Part shown: in pieces, positions 62,801 through 64,000 of the stretch
Position numbering within the stretch: the stretch's first letter is position 1
Layout: each line of letters opens with the position of its first letter
Assembly: GCA_002633005.1 (NCBI GenBank)
Contig: NMRA01000002.1
Span: 2,135,756-2,199,755 of the forward strand
Direction of reading: 5' to 3'
Source of the DNA: Phoronis australis
Lineage: Eukaryota > Phoronida > Phoronidae
DNA: 64,000 nucleotides
Made by a program: the position numbers and the translations under genes
Notes under the pieces: model-generated
The model's input: the letters and a program-made list of their open reading frames with translations, nothing else
Told to the model about the DNA's origin: nothing
Databases searched by the model: none

Positions 62801-63369
62801 GCGCTGCTGTCTTTTGTCAAATGCATTTTGAGACGGTTGTTGGGTTGTAAACATCCAGTGACGTTACAAATAACTTGGTGATTCGTGAACATCATGGCGG
62901 AAACCAACATTGCTTACTTGAGTTCACCACAATTGATGTGAGCATGCTCATTCGATACAAGTCGTCATTTTCAGTACAACGTTATTAAGTACATATCTAA
63001 CGTCACTAAGAAATGGAGTGACTTTTTATCGGACGAGCATGGATGTGAATATAACAGCCATGATGTTTACCGGCCTCTAACCGTCCAGCAATGCATTTGA
63101 TAAACGACCGTCAGAACTGAGTGAGATAGTTTTGCCTTGGATGACATCCCCCGAATTAGCATACGTCTAGCAGGGCTACACACGCTTTGATTTAGCTTAC
63201 CATATACCGATAAAGTATATAACGGCGGTAGCGGACGCTATGAGCTGTATCATACTCCAGTCACGTAAGCCGTATGCCATGCCAGAGAGGATCGGGTAGG
63301 AAGCGGCAAACAGACCAAACCGAAATAGGGACGTGTTCACGCGAACGTTTAAAGCAAATGTCTCCATCA
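56867..63369 (-). CDS. SLC22-type organic ion transporter, copy C, 5' partial
   Basis: Minus-strand exons in reading order: 63369-63201 (5a), 61891-61810, 61264-61113, 60521-60301, 60015-59834, 58960-58809, 57011-56867. They keep frame for 366 codons to the TAG. Exons 1-4 must lie beyond 64000; exon 4 is about 700 bases upstream of 5a in copy B, which would place it outside. Motifs are [54 protein letters not shown] and [20 protein letters not shown], and the protein ends in KAVEAEDRL. The gene is convergent with copy B. An extra, broken exon 5b sits at 62271-62438. Its 3' untranslated region is nearest copy A, while its last exon has the longer form seen in copy B. Confidence 0.87.
62271..62438 (-). 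pseudogene. Broken exon 5b of copy C
   Basis: The minus strand reads [20 protein letters not shown] then [13 protein letters not shown], clearly exon 5b. A one-base deletion next to the LQ codons (168 instead of 169 bases) throws the remainder, [14 protein letters not shown], into another frame. Acceptor and a GTACAT donor remain. The intron up to exon 6 aligns with that of copy A. Confidence 0.8.
63201..63369 (-). CDS. Exon 5a of copy C (retained version)
   Basis: 169 bases between acceptor CTGTTTTAG and donor GTAAGC. It encodes [12 protein letters not shown], then [20 protein letters not shown] and [12 protein letters not shown]. It is intact and lies 762 bases upstream of the broken 5b in the same gene, so the tandem order is 5a then 5b. 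Confidence 0.85.
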
Positions 63370-64000
63370 CTAAAACAGTATGTGAGTGCAAATTATGTAA
63401 TTTTGCTGCAGCACTTCAAATTTTATAATTTCTTAGACCATCATATTATTTTCTTCAAAACTACAAAAGCACCACATTGATATCTACCGAATAACTACCA
63501 CTCGTTTGCAAATGACGAGTTAGCACGAATCTTCCATTAGAGACATATAGATTATTACATGGCGAAGTCGTTATCCCGCGTTATCTAGAGCCCGAGTGGA
63601 TTTTGGAGATTTATAATTCTCCAAAATCTATTTATACCACATACTAAACGAGAAACATTGCACTGAATCGATCTACCTTTCTCGACTCGCCTCGGCTTTG
63701 TAACTACTTTCTATGTCAGAGGCCTGGGGTCGGAGGTCGTGACCTTTTAAGAAAAGCCGAGCTATTTTTGTCAAATAATGCTTATACTCAAAACCAATTG
63801 GAAATTTAAACAAATAAGAAATGAAATGAATCTATGAATTAACGTTTAACAACTATTATAGCTTACTACACATTTTATCACGCCAAGCTTCGACCAGGAA
63901 AATATCGTCTGCTAAAGTAGGTTACCACTAGTAACTGACTATAATGCTCAAGTCAAAGGATCCCGACGACACGATACCCGTATTCAAATTGGAGATCGGT
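63370..64000 (-). other. Intron upstream of copy C exon 5a
   Basis: No exon 4 likeness ([17 protein letters not shown] type) was found on the minus strand to the window edge. A short inverted repeat, TGGATTTTGGAGATTTATAA and the reverse-complementary CTCCAAAATC, lies near 63600-63630. Confidence 0.45.

Overview
This is animal nuclear DNA with intron-rich genes: exons mostly 80-250 bases long, GT..AG junctions and AATAAA poly(A) signals. The many small inverted-repeat transposons, a dead non-LTR retrotransposon and the general sequence style suggest a marine invertebrate, perhaps a hemichordate, echinoderm or lancelet. That placement is a guess from style, not a measurement.

Left part (445-8098, + strand): the 3' portion of one gene that fuses an RWD domain to an OBG-family GTPase of the Ygr210/YchF-related type, with G1, G3, NKxD and SAK motifs and a C-terminal TGS-like tail. 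One exon carries an in-frame TAA. The TAA lies inside a strong alternative splice donor, and using that donor would remove the stop and keep the frame.

The rest (10900-64000) is a tandem cluster of three SLC22-type (organic ion transporter, major facilitator superfamily) genes. Copy A (10900-23288, +) and copy B (32325-51770, +) are complete, with 11 coding exons each and predicted proteins of 582 and 583 residues. Copy C (56867-63369, -) converges on copy B and is cut by the window edge; its exons 5-11 are present. The copies share exon sizes, intron phases and intron sequence, so they arose by segmental duplication.

Exon 5 exists in two alternative versions of equal size (169 bases, same phases), called here 5a and 5b. 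They cannot be spliced together without breaking the frame. Copy A keeps 5b and has ruined 5a. Copies B and C keep 5a; C has a frameshifted 5b and B has no visible 5b. This looks like mutually exclusive exons that were divided up among duplicates, and it is the most interesting feature of the window.

The intervals hold many mobile elements: a 1.65 kb element with TTAA target duplications, a 1.5 kb inverted-repeat element carrying a broken THAP domain, a 1.1 kb element with a perfect 8-base target duplication, a non-LTR retrotransposon interrupted by a foldback MITE, a dispersed MITE family, and two tRNA-like SINE or pseudogene remnants. A 1.55 kb tandem duplication of exon 4 in copy A has a single N exactly at its junction and is probably an assembly artefact.
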